From: Chthonomonas sp035294505
GTDB taxonomy: Bacteria; Armatimonadota; Chthonomonadetes; Chthonomonadales; Chthonomonadaceae
Reading direction: 5' to 3'
Length of the DNA: 64,000 nucleotides
Assembly: GCF_035294505.1 (NCBI RefSeq)
Contig: NZ_DATGKU010000163.1
Span: 17,760 to 81,759 of the forward strand
The stretch's first letter is position 1. Every line of letters starts with the position of its first letter. Positions 1 through 8,273 of this stretch are shown piece after piece. The translations under genes and the position numbers were made by a program. The notes under the pieces are model-generated. The model was not told the DNA's origin and made no database searches. It saw nothing but the letters and a program-made list of their open reading frames with translations.

Positions 1-854
1 GCAACGCAAACGCATTGCCCACGCCGGATCGCCCGCAAACATTCCTGATACAAAACCCCATTTTCGCGCACATCGAGTGCAACAACGACATCGGAGAGAG
101 CGATAATCAGCTGATCACGGCGACGATTGTGCTGCCCTAAACAGTGGTCGTCCAACCGAAATGGGGAGAGTACAAGGTCACGCTCATCGCAGAAATCTAT
201 AGAATGAATGCGGGCAGCAGAAAAGAGGGCCTGATCAAAATGCTCCCCCATAGCCTCACGAAGCCCTCGATCAAGAAGATAGATCACGGGGTGACTGTCG
301 CGCTGTGCTGTCAATGCGAGCCTTTGATATGGAAGCCGATCATGACCGGTTACCGGAATGCCTTTACAAGCAATGAGTTCCGAGGCGATCCTTTCGAGCG
401 TTACATAGGTCTCTTCACAAGCACCGTTTGAAACCAAGATAGTAAACGTAAAGCTTCTTGAAGAGTTGTCTAGAAGTTTATAGTATCCTAACCCGTAGAG
501 AATAGGTGGCGGCGAGGGATCGTAGGTCTCTAACCGCGCAGGATAGGTTAGTTGGGCACGTGTTACACAGTGCAAATTATAAAAGCGAACAACACGTGCA
601 AGGGCCTCGGCCTTCTCCATGAGAGGCTCCTTATGAGATAGGAGATATGCGATTGCGCGAGAAGTCAGGCCGAAGCGTTCCCTCAGTTCAACGGGAGAAA
701 GATTCAGAAATTGTCCTGGTGTTACCGGTTCTACTATAAGGCGACTGAGAGCCCGATCAATCTGCTTTGGGCCAATATAAGGCACATGATGGAGCAGTAG
801 CGCCATCTTCAAATAGTTGAAATTGGGAATGGTTTCGCGAACTTTATCGCTCAT
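1..854 (-). CDS. DprA/Smf-like DNA-processing protein, 3' end outside window
   Basis: Reading the minus strand from the ATG at 854 gives an open frame of 284 codons that runs off the left edge. The N-terminal ~100 residues look like a helical SAM/HhH-like region. They are followed by a TYPARLETYDPSPPPILYG stretch resembling the DprA 'YP..L....PP..L...G' strand. Near residues 230-265 comes LGQHNRRRDQLIIALSDVVV, which matches the DprA Rossmann signature around the conserved RN(R)xI.xLSD. DprA loads RecA on incoming single-stranded DNA during transformation. The canonical GSR motif after the first strand is not obvious (here LVSNGACEET), so this may be a divergent DprA paralogue or another LOG-superfamily member. 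Its start lies 2 nt after the thrC stop, so the two are probably co-transcribed. Confidence 0.6.
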   Translation of the reverse strand, partial: MSDKVRETIPNFNYLKMALLLHHVPYIGPKQIDRALSRLIVEPVTPGQFLNLSPVELRERFGLTSRAIAYLLSHKEPLMEKAEALARVVRFYNLHCVTRAQLTYPARLETYDPSPPPILYGLGYYKLLDNSSRSFTFTILVSNGACEETYVTLERIASELIACKGIPVTGHDRLPYQRLALTAQRDSHPVIYLLDRGLREAMGEHFDQALFSAARIHSIDFCDERDLVLSPFRLDDHCLGQHNRRRDQLIIALSDVVVALDVRENGVLYQECLRAIRRGQCVCV

Positions 855-856
855 GT

Positions 857-1912
857 CTAGACACCTAAAGCCTGTAATACAGACTCCCGTTTGGGCGGGA
901 TGCAAACAATCTGCTCGGAGGAAAGATGCATGGCCATATCAGGGTCCTTTAAGCCGTGACCGGTTAGGGTAACCACAACGGTAGCCGGCTCACAGAAAAA
1001 TCCGCTCGCAGCTAGTTTCTTAAGACCCGCTATGGGTGCGACACTTGCAGGTTCGGCGAAAATGCCTTCTAGAGTGGGTAATAGGCGATAAGCTTCCAGA
1101 ATCTCCTCGTCTGTCACAGCCTCAATCACACCTCCCGACTCCTCCTTGGCAGCAATGGCTCCTTTCCAGCTTGCAGGGTTCCCAATGCGAATGGCCGTTG
1201 CCACAGTCTCCGGTTTCGCAATCGGTTTACCCTCAACCAATGGGGCAGCCCCGGCTGCCTGAAAACCAAGCATTTTTGGAAGTCTCTTACATCGCCCCGC
1301 GCGATGATACTCGCAGTACCCCATCCACGCTGCGGTGATATTGCCAGCATTGCCTACCGGCATAGCATGATAATCTGGGGCGTCCCCTAAGGCGTCGACA
1401 ATCTCAAAAGCCACGGTCTTCTGCCCCTGTAAACGATGAGGATTAACCGAGTTGACAAGCGCAATGGGATACTCCGCACAAATCGAACGGACAAGCGCAA
1501 GGGCCTCATCGAAATTGCCGTCTATAGCCAATACTTTGGCTCCATGCATCAGAGCTTGAGAGAGCTTGCCCAACGCAATCTTGCCACCAGGAATCAGCAC
1601 TGCGCAACTAAGCCCAGCATGAGCTGCATAGGCTGCTGCGGAAGCGGAAGTATTGCCGGTCGAAGCACACATCACAATACTCTGCCCGGCCTCCACAGCC
1701 TTGCTCACTGCCATCGTCATGCCTCGATCTTTGAAAGAACCGGTTGGATTGAGGCCTTCATATTTGGCATAGAGAGTGATATGAGGACTTATGGCCGCAG
1801 CGAGCCGTGGTAGAGGAACCAGAGGCGTGTTCCCCTCCAGCAAAGTCACAATAGGAGTGGCTGCAGTTACCGGCAGCCACTCTCTATATCGTGCGATTAC
1901 CCCTGAGTACAA
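857..1912 (-). CDS. thrC: threonine synthase
   Basis: A 351-residue fold-type II PLP enzyme that converts O-phosphohomoserine to threonine in the cytoplasm. The PLP lysine is K61 in SFKDRG, and the phosphate-binding loop STGNTSA lies at about 84-90. Later GNAGN and the C-terminal VTLTGHGLKDP motif fit the short form of ThrC (about 350 aa) found in Gram-positives and thermophiles. The start is a TTG at 1912 with AAAGG upstream; no ATG precedes it in frame. The gene is followed 2 nt later by the DprA-like frame. No other threonine-pathway gene is in the window. Threonine dehydratase is a related family, but GHGLKDP favours ThrC. Confidence 0.93.
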   Translation of the reverse strand: MYSGVIARYREWLPVTAATPIVTLLEGNTPLVPLPRLAAAISPHITLYAKYEGLNPTGSFKDRGMTMAVSKAVEAGQSIVMCASTGNTSASAAAYAAHAGLSCAVLIPGGKIALGKLSQALMHGAKVLAIDGNFDEALALVRSICAEYPIALVNSVNPHRLQGQKTVAFEIVDALGDAPDYHAMPVGNAGNITAAWMGYCEYHRAGRCKRLPKMLGFQAAGAAPLVEGKPIAKPETVATAIRIGNPASWKGAIAAKEESGGVIEAVTDEEILEAYRLLPTLEGIFAEPASVAPIAGLKKLAASGFFCEPATVVVTLTGHGLKDPDMAMHLSSEQIVCIPPKRESVLQALGV

Positions 1913-1967
1913 GATGGCGCCTTTCTTACCTACTAGAAAATTGTGCGCCTATATTCTACTCTAAACC

Positions 1968-3320
1968 TTATCGTTTCACCAAATCACGCGGTAGCCCTGG
2001 CCAGTGCAGCTGCTCTATAGCCGCTCGCTGTTCTGGAAGGAGCGGCAGTTCGCGGATATAGATGTTTTTAAACCACAAAGGCGTCCAGTGGTGCTGCAGC
2101 TCAATAGGACCAATCGGATAGATGGGCTTGTCTCGCTCCCAATAGTTTTCTAGGGTTACATTCCATACAACCAGCTTGTTATTCAGGTAGACGGTTACTT
2201 TATCGCCGATCATCAGAATCCGAAACCGATTCCATTCTCCTATAGGATTATCTGCAAATACTGTGGGGTTACTCGGGTTCTTTTGATTGTTGTACAGCCC
2301 GCCTGAACCGATCGGATTATCCCATATCTGTACCTGCGGACTACCTCGCAGATAGATACCACTATCTCCATGCGGCGAGATTTTCCAGTCTACAAGTAAC
2401 TCGAAATTCCCATAGTCCCTAACAGTACACAGATTATTGTTCTTACCGTCGTAGGTTATCACCCCATCTACAACTTTCCAGTGTTTGAAAGCCTCAGCCG
2501 TGGCGCGCTTTACGGCAGCATCCCATTCGGCCTCCGTCATTTTCGCACGGGTAGGTGGGTCACATACCCACCCACGCCAACCTTTCAAATCCTTACCATC
2601 AAATAGCGCCTTAAAGCCCGGTGGAGGAACGTTGTCAGGTCGTGGACGGCTTAGGTCCTTGATGTAGATATTTTTGAAATCCACCTCTGTCGGCTCATGA
2701 CCTAACAACCCAATATGCCCTGTATCCCGCAACATCCCCGGATGATGCATCAATGTCGTAGGATCAACGACCTTATTCAGATCGGCATTAACCACTGTTT
2801 TTCCGTTGATCACAACCTTGATATGCCGACCAATAGCCGTAATCTCTTCGTGGTTCCATTCTCCAACCGGCTTCAACGCCCCTCTCTTCGCCGGCACAAC
2901 GTTGTAAATGGAACCACAATACTGCCAAGGCTGCAGGTGCCGATACATGGAACCACTATCATCGAGAATCTGGATTTCCATGCCCATATAGGCCGCATCT
3001 CCCTGTAAAGGAGCGCGTATGCCGATCCCATTGTTGGCGTTTGCTGATAGCCGAAAATCGACATCCAATACAAAATCGGAGTACTCTTTCTCGGTAAAGA
3101 GATTTCCAGAGCACCCCGCAGGGCAGACAATAATCCCATCCTTAACTTCATAGCCCGGCGCCTGCCCAACGTAAACCCACCCGTTTAAATCCTTTCCATC
3201 GAATAACGGCACAAACCGAGCTTCTGCATGGCAGGAGGATGGATTCGCGGTTACCCCCATCCCGATGAGCACAAGCGCCAATAAGGTAAACAACCAGAAC
3301 CTTGTCCTCATGTAAGACAT
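1968..3320 (-). CDS. secreted protein with two DUF1080 (3-keto-disaccharide hydrolase) domains
   Basis: 450 residues with an N-terminal signal peptide (basic MRTR, then a hydrophobic stretch ending near ANPSSCHAEA). Two tandem jelly-roll DUF1080 units follow, at about 35-220 and 235-430. Each opens with the same phrase (LFDGKDLNGW and LFDGKDLKGW) and closes with FKNIYIKDL or FKNIYIREL. The family (PF06439) is widespread in Planctomycetes and Armatimonadetes, and some members cleave 3-keto-glycosides. An extracytoplasmic role in glycan breakdown is therefore inferred; specificity is unknown. The duplication in one chain is notable because single-domain forms are usual. The gene stands apart from its neighbours by about 40-55 nt on each side. 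Confidence 0.85.
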   Translation of the reverse strand: MSYMRTRFWLFTLLALVLIGMGVTANPSSCHAEARFVPLFDGKDLNGWVYVGQAPGYEVKDGIIVCPAGCSGNLFTEKEYSDFVLDVDFRLSANANNGIGIRAPLQGDAAYMGMEIQILDDSGSMYRHLQPWQYCGSIYNVVPAKRGALKPVGEWNHEEITAIGRHIKVVINGKTVVNADLNKVVDPTTLMHHPGMLRDTGHIGLLGHEPTEVDFKNIYIKDLSRPRPDNVPPPGFKALFDGKDLKGWRGWVCDPPTRAKMTEAEWDAAVKRATAEAFKHWKVVDGVITYDGKNNNLCTVRDYGNFELLVDWKISPHGDSGIYLRGSPQVQIWDNPIGSGGLYNNQKNPSNPTVFADNPIGEWNRFRILMIGDKVTVYLNNKLVVWNVTLENYWERDKPIYPIGPIELQHHWTPLWFKNIYIRELPLLPEQRAAIEQLHWPGLPRDLVKR

Positions 3321-3356
3321 CGTCTCCCCCTTAATGTGTGTTTCCGAATCCTAAAC

Positions 3357-4154
3357 CTACATCTGTACATCGTTGATCACGAGTCGAAAGCGACAACCTA
3401 GTACTCCGGCAGCTTTCCGACACATAACCATTCGTTCGGCAAAAATCTCGAAATACTCCATAACAGTCGCTTTTTCTGTGTCTACTACCAGCTCGAGTGA
3501 AATGATCTTTTGGACTGCATCTATGAGTATGTGTGATTTTTGCACGGCATTGTTTACACGATCATGGATATCATACGTGGAAGGATCGGGATTTTGAACT
3601 CGCGTGTAGTGCACATCGGACTTGTCCGCAATGATCACTGCTGCCGTTACCGCATTGATCGGCACGCCCTCTGGCTCCTCATGATTTCCGATCGCTCCCA
3701 CAACAAGCGCGATCTCGGCTGCCGGCATATTCATCTTCTCTAGGATTTGGAACGCCATCGTGGCCCCGATCTGCGGGTGATAGACGCGGTGGATGCAGTT
3801 CCCGATATCGTGCAAGAAGCCGGCGATGGCAGCAAGCTCTGCGGTACGAGGCTCCGCTCCTAGTCCCAACAGGATGTTGCGTGCGATTGAGGCCACTAGA
3901 CCGGCATGGCGCAAGCCATGTTCCGAATAGCCTATTGCTGCCATTTGCCGATTAGCAGCATCAATATAGGCACGAATCCGCTCGTTATTCCGTATGTCCC
4001 GCAGGGTAATGACCTCTGCCGCCTTCTCCTGAGCCGCCAGAATCGGCTCTTCGACCTCTTTTATTGCCGGAGACTTTTCCGCAGGTGAGGCAGTTTTACT
4101 GGGGGGCGGCGATGCCACCCGATTCTGGGCAATGACTTCTCTGGAGTCACTCAT
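3357..4154 (-). CDS. HD-domain metal-dependent phosphohydrolase
   Basis: 265 residues. The first ~45 are a low-complexity Pro/Ala/Lys/Glu linker, and an HD domain covers about 60-200. Visible metal-ligand elements are H83 in the HGLRHA motif, H115-D116 in GFLHDIGN, H126 in the HPQIGA segment and a later GNHEE. The fold hydrolyses phosphate esters or nucleotides; the substrate here is unknown. Its ATG overlaps the last 8 nt of tgt, so translation is probably coupled to tRNA-guanine transglycosylase, a pairing that may only reflect compaction. No HD-GYP signature is present, so it is unlikely to be a c-di-GMP phosphodiesterase. Confidence 0.82.
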   Translation of the reverse strand: MSDSREVIAQNRVASPPPSKTASPAEKSPAIKEVEEPILAAQEKAAEVITLRDIRNNERIRAYIDAANRQMAAIGYSEHGLRHAGLVASIARNILLGLGAEPRTAELAAIAGFLHDIGNCIHRVYHPQIGATMAFQILEKMNMPAAEIALVVGAIGNHEEPEGVPINAVTAAVIIADKSDVHYTRVQNPDPSTYDIHDRVNNAVQKSHILIDAVQKIISLELVVDTEKATVMEYFEIFAERMVMCRKAAGVLGCRFRLVINDVQM

Positions 4155-5322
4155 CTATCGTCTCTTCCTTAGCCTGGTAGGCGTTCCGAATATCCTCGTA
4201 AAAAGTCTTAAAGGTTCCCTCGCGTAGATGATGCCTTATATTTCTCATCAATCGGTAATAGAACGCTAAGTTATGGTACGTCATAAGTCGGGGACCTAAA
4301 ATCTCCTTGGCTTTGAATAGGTGTCGTATATAAGCCCGCGTATGACGCCGACAAACTCGACAGTCACATTTCGAGTCAAGCGGTGTAAAATCCTGCTCAT
4401 AACGGGCATTCCTCAGATTGATAACGCCCTCTGAGGTGAATGCCTGTGCGTTGCGCGCATTACGAGTGGGCAAAACGCAATCGAACATATCTACTCCCCG
4501 CCGCACGGCTTCCAGAATATCTATCGGCGTCCCCACCCCCATTAAGTAGCGCGGCTTATCCTCAGGCAGAAACCGAACCGTCCACTCCACAATCTCATTT
4601 CTAACCGCAGCCTCCTCCCCCACAGCAAGGCCACCTATGGCAAAGCCATCAAAATCTAACTCCGTCAAGAATCTGGCGCTTTCGGCACGTAAGTCGTAGC
4701 TTATTCCCCCCTGAACAATCCCAAAAAGCGCCTGAGGCCACCCACCGATGGCTTTGCGCCCGTGCCGTACATGCTCCTCCAAGCAGACCTTCGCCCAACG
4801 ATGTGTTCGCTCCATCGCCTGCCGAATATACTCTTCGGAAACCGTAGAAGCCGGACACTCATCGAATGCCATGATGATGTCGGCCCCTAACTGACGCTCG
4901 ATCTCTATAACGCTCTGTGGGGTGAAGATATGACGACTTCCATCGATGTGAGACTGAAACTCCACCCCTTCATCCCCAATGCGACGCAAGCCCGACAGAC
5001 TAAAAACCTGGTAGCCACCACTATCCGTTAGAATGGCACCGCTCCAACCCTCAAAACGGTGTAGCCCTCCAGCTCTGGCTATGAGTTGCTCGCCAGGTCG
5101 GAGATGGAGATGGTATGTATTTCCCAAAATTAAACCAAAACCGATCTCCTCCAACTCGTCGGGTGTCATCGCCTTCACCGTGGCCTGCGTGCCTACAGGC
5201 ATAAACACGGGAGTTTCCACCGTAGCATGAGGCAATTGCAGTAGTCCGCATCTTCCTACCACCCCATCCTCCCGTGAAGACGATGTGATGATAAATGCTG
5301 GGATCGTCCCTTCTTTACCCAA
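4147..5322 (-). CDS. tgt: queuine/preQ1 tRNA-guanine transglycosylase
   Basis: A 391-residue TGT that exchanges guanine-34 for preQ1 in tRNAs reading NAY codons. Diagnostic elements are GNTYHLHLRPG, the active-site region LTDSGGYQVFSL (D100), GVDMFDCVLPTRNAR with the catalytic aspartate, and the zinc site CDCRVCRRHT followed by H in MTYHNL. The length is normal for the family. The start is TTG at 5322; no ATG lies upstream in frame. The gene overlaps the downstream HD gene by 8 nt. A sigma70-like promoter is proposed at 5379-5407. No other queuosine genes are in the window. Confidence 0.97.
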   Translation of the reverse strand: MGKEGTIPAFIITSSSREDGVVGRCGLLQLPHATVETPVFMPVGTQATVKAMTPDELEEIGFGLILGNTYHLHLRPGEQLIARAGGLHRFEGWSGAILTDSGGYQVFSLSGLRRIGDEGVEFQSHIDGSRHIFTPQSVIEIERQLGADIIMAFDECPASTVSEEYIRQAMERTHRWAKVCLEEHVRHGRKAIGGWPQALFGIVQGGISYDLRAESARFLTELDFDGFAIGGLAVGEEAAVRNEIVEWTVRFLPEDKPRYLMGVGTPIDILEAVRRGVDMFDCVLPTRNARNAQAFTSEGVINLRNARYEQDFTPLDSKCDCRVCRRHTRAYIRHLFKAKEILGPRLMTYHNLAFYYRLMRNIRHHLREGTFKTFYEDIRNAYQAKEETIDE

Positions 5323-5378
5323 CTTCTCTCTTCAAATCCTCGCTGATTAGTGAATCCTCTCCACCCCTCGACAGAAGT

Positions 5379-5407
5379 ATTATTATACCGACGATCTCTC
5401 TAGTCAA
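5379..5407 (-). promoter_or_regulatory. putative sigma70 promoter for tgt
   Basis: Read on the minus strand, TTGACT is followed after 17 nt by AATAAT (an overlapping TATAAT is also present). The -10 ends about 57 nt upstream of the tgt start codon. Spacing and -35 are good. This is a pattern match only. Confidence 0.4.
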
Positions 5408-5578
5408 AAAAACACGCTTCTTTCGCCGACTCCGCCCGACACCGATTCGTAAAAGGGAACGACCACCTCCTAAAGAGGGTTATCCTCCGCCACCACCTGC
5501 TCATCTGGCCGGAGAGGTTGGCAATAGTTCTTCTGTCTCAGGCGATACAATCTTAAACACACCCTAAGAAAGGAGTTC

Positions 5579-6553
5579 ATGGAGATGACAATACTGGAAA
5601 AACGCAGGCTCGGCAACAGCGATCTCGAAATCACTCCCATCGGTTTCGGCGCGTGGGCCATCGGCGGACCAGGATGGGAATATGGCTGGGGAGCCCAAGA
5701 CGATCGCGACTCTATCGCTGCCATTCACGCAGCTCTCGATGCCGGCATCAACTGGATCGATACGGCAGCCGTCTACGGTATGGGGCACTCGGAAGAGATT
5801 GTTGCAAAAGCCGTTCAAACAAGCTCTCATCGCCCCTATATCTTCACGAAGTGCTCTCTTCTCTGGGACGACAAGGGGAAGGTTCTACATAGTCTTAAAT
5901 CTCAATCAATCCGCAAGGAAGTCGAAGATAGCCTGCGTCGCCTTCAAACCGATGTTATTGACCTTTATCAAATACATTGGCCTATACCCGAAGAAGACAT
6001 CGAAGAGGGGTGGAGCACATTAGCGAAACTGAAAGAGGAAGGAAAAGTTCGCTATATCGGTGTGTCCAATTTCAACGTCCAACAAATGGAACGTGTGCGG
6101 TCTATCGCCCCGATAACCTCCTTGCAACCTCCTTACTCGCTCGTACGACGTGAAATCGAAGCCGAGATTCTCCCTTACTGTCAAAAACATAGTATCGGGG
6201 TTATTGTCTACTCGCCCCTTCAGTCAGGACTCCTTAGCGGGAAGATGACCCCTGAGCGCGTTAGTGCGCTTCCTGATGACGACTGGCGCAAGCGAAGTCC
6301 AGATTTTCACAAGCCACGTCTCTCACGCATCCTTGGATTAGTTGAGGGGTTGCGCCAGATCGGCGCACGTCATAACCAGCCTCCTGGGGTCGTCGCTATC
6401 GCCTGGACACTTCGCCATCCCGCAGTAACTGGTGCCATTGTTGGTTTTCGACACCCCGATCAGGTTCACGAAATGCTAGGAGCACTTACCTTTCGGCTTT
6501 CCGAACAAGAAATTGCAGAAATTGAGCGCCTACTTCGCCAATACGACCTCTAA
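5579..6553 (+). CDS. aldo/keto reductase
   Basis: A 324-residue TIM-barrel oxidoreductase using NADPH. The catalytic tetrad can be read as D61, Y66, K91 and H133 (in WIDTAAVYG, FTKCS and QIHWP). The sequence type resembles the AKR11/YhdN or general-stress group, with RKEVEDSLRRLQTDVIDLYQ and GVSNFNVQQM. The substrate is unknown; sugar aldehydes are plausible given the nearby sugar genes. A good AAGGAG ribosome site lies just ahead of the ATG at 5579. It is a single plus-strand gene between two minus-strand blocks and ends against the rsmI terminator hairpin. Confidence 0.93.
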   Translation: MEMTILEKRRLGNSDLEITPIGFGAWAIGGPGWEYGWGAQDDRDSIAAIHAALDAGINWIDTAAVYGMGHSEEIVAKAVQTSSHRPYIFTKCSLLWDDKGKVLHSLKSQSIRKEVEDSLRRLQTDVIDLYQIHWPIPEEDIEEGWSTLAKLKEEGKVRYIGVSNFNVQQMERVRSIAPITSLQPPYSLVRREIEAEILPYCQKHSIGVIVYSPLQSGLLSGKMTPERVSALPDDDWRKRSPDFHKPRLSRILGLVEGLRQIGARHNQPPGVVAIAWTLRHPAVTGAIVGFRHPDQVHEMLGALTFRLSEQEIAEIERLLRQYDL

Positions 6554-6570
6554 ACCGATAGAGCATCAAA

Positions 6571-6606
6571 AGGCTTTGATCGCGTAACGCAGCGCGATCA
6601 AAGCCT
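6571..6606 (-). terminator. intrinsic terminator overlapping the end of rsmI
   Basis: A perfect 14-bp stem (6571-6584 with 6593-6606) and an 8-nt loop. On the minus strand it is followed by a short TTTT run. The distal arm contains the last two codons and the stop of rsmI, so the terminator is partly coding. It may also stop the aldo/keto reductase transcript, although the plus-side tail is poor in T. Confidence 0.7.
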
Positions 6607-7377
6607 ATCTTCTACAGAGGATCGTTCACAACCGGCTATCAGCAACACGAATTCCCCTCGCAGGGTCATCCCTCGGGCAACGTCCAAAATTTCCGATAGC
6701 AGACCGCGGTCTACCCTTTCAAATCTCTTAGTCAGGTCGTTCGCAAGAGCCGCCAGCCTATCTCCAAAGACCTCTAAAGCCATCTCCAGACTCTCGATGA
6801 GGCGATAGGGGCTTTCATAGTAGATAAGGGTATAAGGAGAGTTTCTATCCGCCTCAAAAAAACGTCGTCGAGGCCCTGCCTTACGCGGAGGAAAACCACG
6901 AAAAGTGAAGCTATGACACGGCAACCCCGACAAAACCAGTGCCATGACGAATGCGGCCGGGCCTGGCACCATCGTGAAGGGTATATTCTCGGTAATAGCC
7001 TCTCTGACGAGCAGGTAGCCGGGGTCCGCAATTCCCGGCGTTCCGGCATCCGTCACCACTGCGATACGCTTCCCTGCCCGAATAAAAGCCAGTATTTGCC
7101 TGATAGCCCGTTCCTCATTGTGTTCATGGAGGGAAATCTGTTGCTTTTCAATAGAATAGCGTTTCAGCAAAAGACCTGTCTTTCGTGTATCCTCGCTGGC
7201 AATAATATCGGCGCTTCGCAACGCTCTGAGGGCACGTAAGCCTATATCCTCTAAATTCCCAATGGGAGTGGCCACCAACACAAGAGGAGGCCACTCCTCT
7301 TCAAACAGTTCCTTTGTAGGAGCGGAATACTCCTTTATCCTCCTCACTTCTCCCAAGTTAGCGCATCTCCTGACCAC
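6598..7377 (-). CDS. rsmI: 16S rRNA (cytidine1402-2'-O)-methyltransferase
   Basis: A tetrapyrrole-methylase-fold enzyme that 2'-O-methylates C1402 in the ribosomal P site. The motif LVATPIGNLEDIGLRALRAL opens the domain. SEDTRKTGLLLKRY, VVTDAGTPGIADPGYLLV, the GPAAFVMALVLSGLP segment and YYESPYRLIESL all match RsmI. The upstream boundary is uncertain: the longest frame begins at GTG 7377 and overlaps the SDR gene by 20 nt. Several later GTG/TTG codons nearer the conserved domain also have purine-rich leaders. The last codons lie in a terminator stem. Confidence 0.93.
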   Translation of the reverse strand: MVRRCANLGEVRRIKEYSAPTKELFEEEWPPLVLVATPIGNLEDIGLRALRALRSADIIASEDTRKTGLLLKRYSIEKQQISLHEHNEERAIRQILAFIRAGKRIAVVTDAGTPGIADPGYLLVREAITENIPFTMVPGPAAFVMALVLSGLPCHSFTFRGFPPRKAGPRRRFFEADRNSPYTLIYYESPYRLIESLEMALEVFGDRLAALANDLTKRFERVDRGLLSEILDVARGMTLRGEFVLLIAGCERSSVEDRL

Positions 7378-8149
7378 CGGTAACGTTGATCGCCTGCCCT
7401 GTCATATAACTGGCCTCATCCGAAGCCAAGAAAACAACAACATTACATACATCATCATAAGTGCATCCTCGCCCTAAAGGCACCTGCGCTTCGTACTTGA
7501 GGCGTACCTCCTCCTTGGTGAGGCCTTGCGTGCGGGCATATTGCTCATAAAGACTTTCCTGCCACAAGGTGCCATCTAAAAGGTTGCCGGGGCACACTGC
7601 ATTCACGCGCACCCCATAAGGCGCTAGATCAAGAGCAATTGACTGAGTTAGCCCTATTCCTCCAAACTTACTTGCAGAATAAGCGCTATTGCGAAAACTC
7701 CCCTTCTTGCCCGATTTTGAGTTAATTTGTATAATATTCCCCTTCCGTTGCTTTACCATGACCCTTGCCGCCGCACGGGCACATAAAAAATAGCCAAATA
7801 GATTCACATCAATCACCCTTCGCCAGGCCTCGGCAGGGAATTCGGTAATATCGTAGGCGATTAAAATGCCGGCGTTGGCCACGAGGAGGTCCAGCGCACC
7901 AAACCTCCGAACGGTCTCCTGCGTCATCCCCTCTACCTGCTCCTCGTTCGTGACATCTACCTGCAGCGCCAACGTCTCGGCTCCCGTAGCCCGAGTTATC
8001 TCCTCCGCCGTCTCATGGGCTTTCTCAATTTTTACATCGGCAATGGTGATGGCACGACAGCCCTCCCGCGCAAGACGGTGAGCAATTGCTTCTCCCAAAC
8101 CCTGTGCGCCACCGGTAACAATGGCTACCTGATCTTTCAAACGCTCCAT
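7358..8149 (-). CDS. short-chain dehydrogenase/reductase, sorbitol-6-phosphate 2-dehydrogenase-like
   Basis: 263 residues of classical SDR. It shows the TGGAQGLG nucleotide-binding loop, NAGI, a serine in INSKSG, YSASK as the Tyr-x3-Lys pair, and a PGN segment after the last beta strand. The long C-terminal region (LWQESLYEQYARTQGLTKEEV) resembles SrlD/GutD-type sorbitol-6-phosphate dehydrogenases, so a polyol or sugar-phosphate substrate is likely but unproven. I prefer ATG 8149, 7 nt after an AGGAGCGAGG box; an in-frame ATG at 8182 would add 11 residues. It overlaps rsmI and is transcribed away from the GH2 gene at 8274. Confidence 0.85.
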   Translation of the reverse strand: MERLKDQVAIVTGGAQGLGEAIAHRLAREGCRAITIADVKIEKAHETAEEITRATGAETLALQVDVTNEEQVEGMTQETVRRFGALDLLVANAGILIAYDITEFPAEAWRRVIDVNLFGYFLCARAAARVMVKQRKGNIIQINSKSGKKGSFRNSAYSASKFGGIGLTQSIALDLAPYGVRVNAVCPGNLLDGTLWQESLYEQYARTQGLTKEEVRLKYEAQVPLGRGCTYDDVCNVVVFLASDEASYMTGQAINVTGGQEMR

Positions 8150-8273
8150 TTTTTCGCCTCGCTCCTGAATGGATTTGTACAATGAGAAGGAAATACCCTA
8201 TATCACGTCGAACTCTAGGTATGTTCTATTATCATATCATATACGCCCTAGTCTAACTTCGGAGAAATCCTGA

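Noticed and set aside
144..431. 95-codon plus-strand frame
   Set aside because: It is antisense to the DprA-like gene, which is open through the whole region in the other strand and has family motifs.
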